Assembly (NCBI GenBank): GCA_947630255.1
Contig: CANRGU010000065.1
Coordinates: forward strand, 1-6,978
Length of the DNA: 6,978 nucleotides
Origin: an uncultured Clostridia bacterium
GTDB taxonomy: Bacteria > Bacillota > Clostridia > TANB77 > CAG-508
Reading direction: 5' to 3'
Shown: positions 6,332-6,978 of the stretch, in pieces
How positions within the stretch are numbered: the first letter of the stretch is position 1
Layout of the letters: the number at the start of each line of letters is the position of its first letter
Notes under the pieces: generated by a model
The model's input: the letters and a program-made list of their open reading frames with translations, nothing else
The model's database searches: none
What the model was told of the DNA's origin: nothing
Translations under genes and position numbers: made by a program

Positions 6332-6361
6332 AAGTAAAAATTCAACTTCCCTTCATAATGT

Positions 6362-6390
6362 ATTATATGTTAATCTACAAATTACGTCAA
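6362..6390 (-). promoter_or_regulatory. Strong sigma-A promoter for the IbrA/IbrB-like operon
   Basis: Read on the minus strand, TTGACG (6385-6390), a 17-base spacer and a perfect TATAAT (6362-6367) form a near-consensus promoter. Transcription would start near 6355, giving a short leader of about 24 bases that contains AAGGGAAG and a five-codon ATG...TGA reading. Confidence 0.75.
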
Positions 6391-6394
6391 GAAA

Positions 6395-6420
6395 AAATAT
6401 TAATTTATACATTAATATTT
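6395..6420. repeat. 10-base inverted repeat just upstream of the operon promoter
   Basis: The arms AAATATTAAT (6395-6404) and ATTAATATTT (6411-6420) are perfect complements around a 6-base spacer. The element ends 5 bases upstream of the -35 hexamer of the minus-strand promoter. That position could suit an activator site, an operator or an AT-rich UP element. It contains only A and T in the arms, so chance is a fair alternative. Confidence 0.4.
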
Positions 6421-6421
6421 A
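6410..6421. repeat. 12-base direct repeat, right copy flanking the IbrA/IbrB-like operon
   Basis: CATTAATATTTA matches 4131-4142 exactly and is followed by CCTTA. Together the copies bracket the three-gene operon. It also forms one arm of the inverted repeat at 6395-6420, so the match may reflect either role, or chance. Confidence 0.3.
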
Positions 6422-6561
6422 CCTTAGGAGTTATTAAAACACAAAAAAAGTTTTTTTGCGACACTAAAAAACAATAATTTCAAAAGAACGCGCTATTTTT
6501 TTTAAAATAATAACACTAAAATTAATTAGTCCAGCCAAATTAAAAATAAGCATTCAAAAAC

Positions 6562-6590
6562 TTGATAAACACTATTAAATATGATAAAAT
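6562..6590 (+). promoter_or_regulatory. Sigma-A promoter for rplI
   Basis: TTGATA (6562-6567), a 17-base spacer and TAAAAT (6585-6590) with an upstream TG (6582-6583) make a clear extended -10 promoter, ending 23 bases before the rplI ATG. Confidence 0.75.
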
Positions 6591-6613
6591 CACAAAAGAA
6601 AAGGAGAGATTAA

Positions 6614-6978
6614 ATGAAAGTTATATTATTACAGGATATAAAAAATGTAGGAAAAAAAGATGAAATAATAAATGCAAACGATGGTTATGCAAGAAATTTT
6701 TTATTTCCAAAAAAATTAGCATTGGAAGCTACTAAAGATAACTTATTAAAATTACAAGCAAAAAAGGACTCTCAAAAACATAAAAAAAATTTAGAAATAG
6801 AAGAATTTAAAAGGCAAGCAGATAAAATTAAAGATATTGTTCTTAAGATAAAAGTAAAAGCAGGAGCAAATGGAAAAATATTTGGAGGAGTTACAGCAAA
6901 AGAAATATCAGAAGAACTAAAAAAGCAATATAAAATGGAAATAGATAAGAAAAAAATAAATTTAGAAGAAACCATAAA
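6614..6978 (+). CDS. rplI: Ribosomal protein L9 (bL9), C-terminus outside window
   Basis: bL9 binds 23S rRNA near the base of the L1 stalk and helps maintain reading frame and translation fidelity. The start at 6614 has AAGGAGAG upstream. The N-terminal rRNA-binding domain is typical: MKVILLQDIKNVGKKDEI, then VNDGYARNFLFP-type NANDGYARNFLFPKKLA at about 25-41. The long connecting helix is rich in Lys and Glu (about 43-75). The C-terminal domain starts with LKIKVKAGANGKIFGGVTAKEI. 121 codons and two bases are present, so about 25-30 residues of a usual ~148-residue protein are missing beyond the edge. The gene starts after a divergent promoter region shared with the IbrA-like operon. Confidence 0.96.
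   Translation, partial: MKVILLQDIKNVGKKDEIINANDGYARNFLFPKKLALEATKDNLLKLQAKKDSQKHKKNLEIEEFKRQADKIKDIVLKIKVKAGANGKIFGGVTAKEISEELKKQYKMEIDKKKINLEETI

Noticed and set aside
6443..6457. A7-G-T7 stretch as a hairpin terminator
   Set aside because: The pairing is only A-T with no room for a proper loop, and no gene ends just upstream on either strand.
1..6978. CRISPR arrays, tRNA or rRNA genes, riboswitches, insertion sequences
   Set aside because: I saw no regularly spaced repeats, cloverleaf arms with a TTCGA-type loop, conserved rRNA stretches, riboswitch-like leaders or transposase motifs.

Overview
The window is AT-rich, with strong AGGAG-type ribosome binding sites, AGA-dominated arginine codons and sigma-A promoters. 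Its genes (MEP-pathway ispG and ispH, a sortase, an M15/peptidoglycan-binding protein, and a pilin-like protein of the 'KGVTLISLIITIIV' type) point to a low-GC Firmicute, probably an uncultured Clostridia-like bacterium. This placement is inferred from gene content and style; there is no rRNA or other marker here to confirm it.

Layout. Positions 1-414 (minus strand) hold the N-terminal part of a prepilin-like surface protein. A divergent promoter region (415-640) separates it from a plus-strand block: ispG (641-1697), ispH (1707-2567), a membrane-anchored sortase (2612-3346) with its own promoter inside the end of ispH, and an M15-like peptidase with a C-terminal peptidoglycan-binding domain (3406-4088). 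A hairpin terminator at 4100-4130 sits between this block and a converging minus-strand operon. That operon reads, in transcription order, a DUF3440/IbrA-like PAPS-reductase-family protein (6331-5018), a small GNAT-like protein (5040-4672) and an IbrB/ParB-like protein (4679-4140), with overlapping genes and a near-consensus promoter. After a second divergent intergenic region (6332-6613), the plus strand carries the start of rplI (ribosomal protein L9), cut by the window end.

Main observation. Two otherwise well-preserved genes contain single-base frame breaks: one in ispG and two in the M15/peptidoglycan-binding gene. All three breaks have the same form. The zero frame enters a CGG codon, and the conserved protein continues exactly one base later (+1), with a glycine codon (C|GGA, C|GGG, C|GGA). 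I searched both strands by eye. These three are the only in-frame CGG codons among roughly 2,100 codons of recognisable genes; every other CGG lies across a codon boundary (NNC GGN, or GCG GGN) and causes no shift. The shift in ispG falls directly after the third iron-sulfur cysteine and before the glutamate ligand, so an in-frame product would be non-functional in an essential-type enzyme. The pattern suggests that CGG is unassigned, or hard to decode, in this organism and is passed by +1 frameshifting or four-base decoding as glycine. A shared assembly error or coincidental mutations remain to be excluded.
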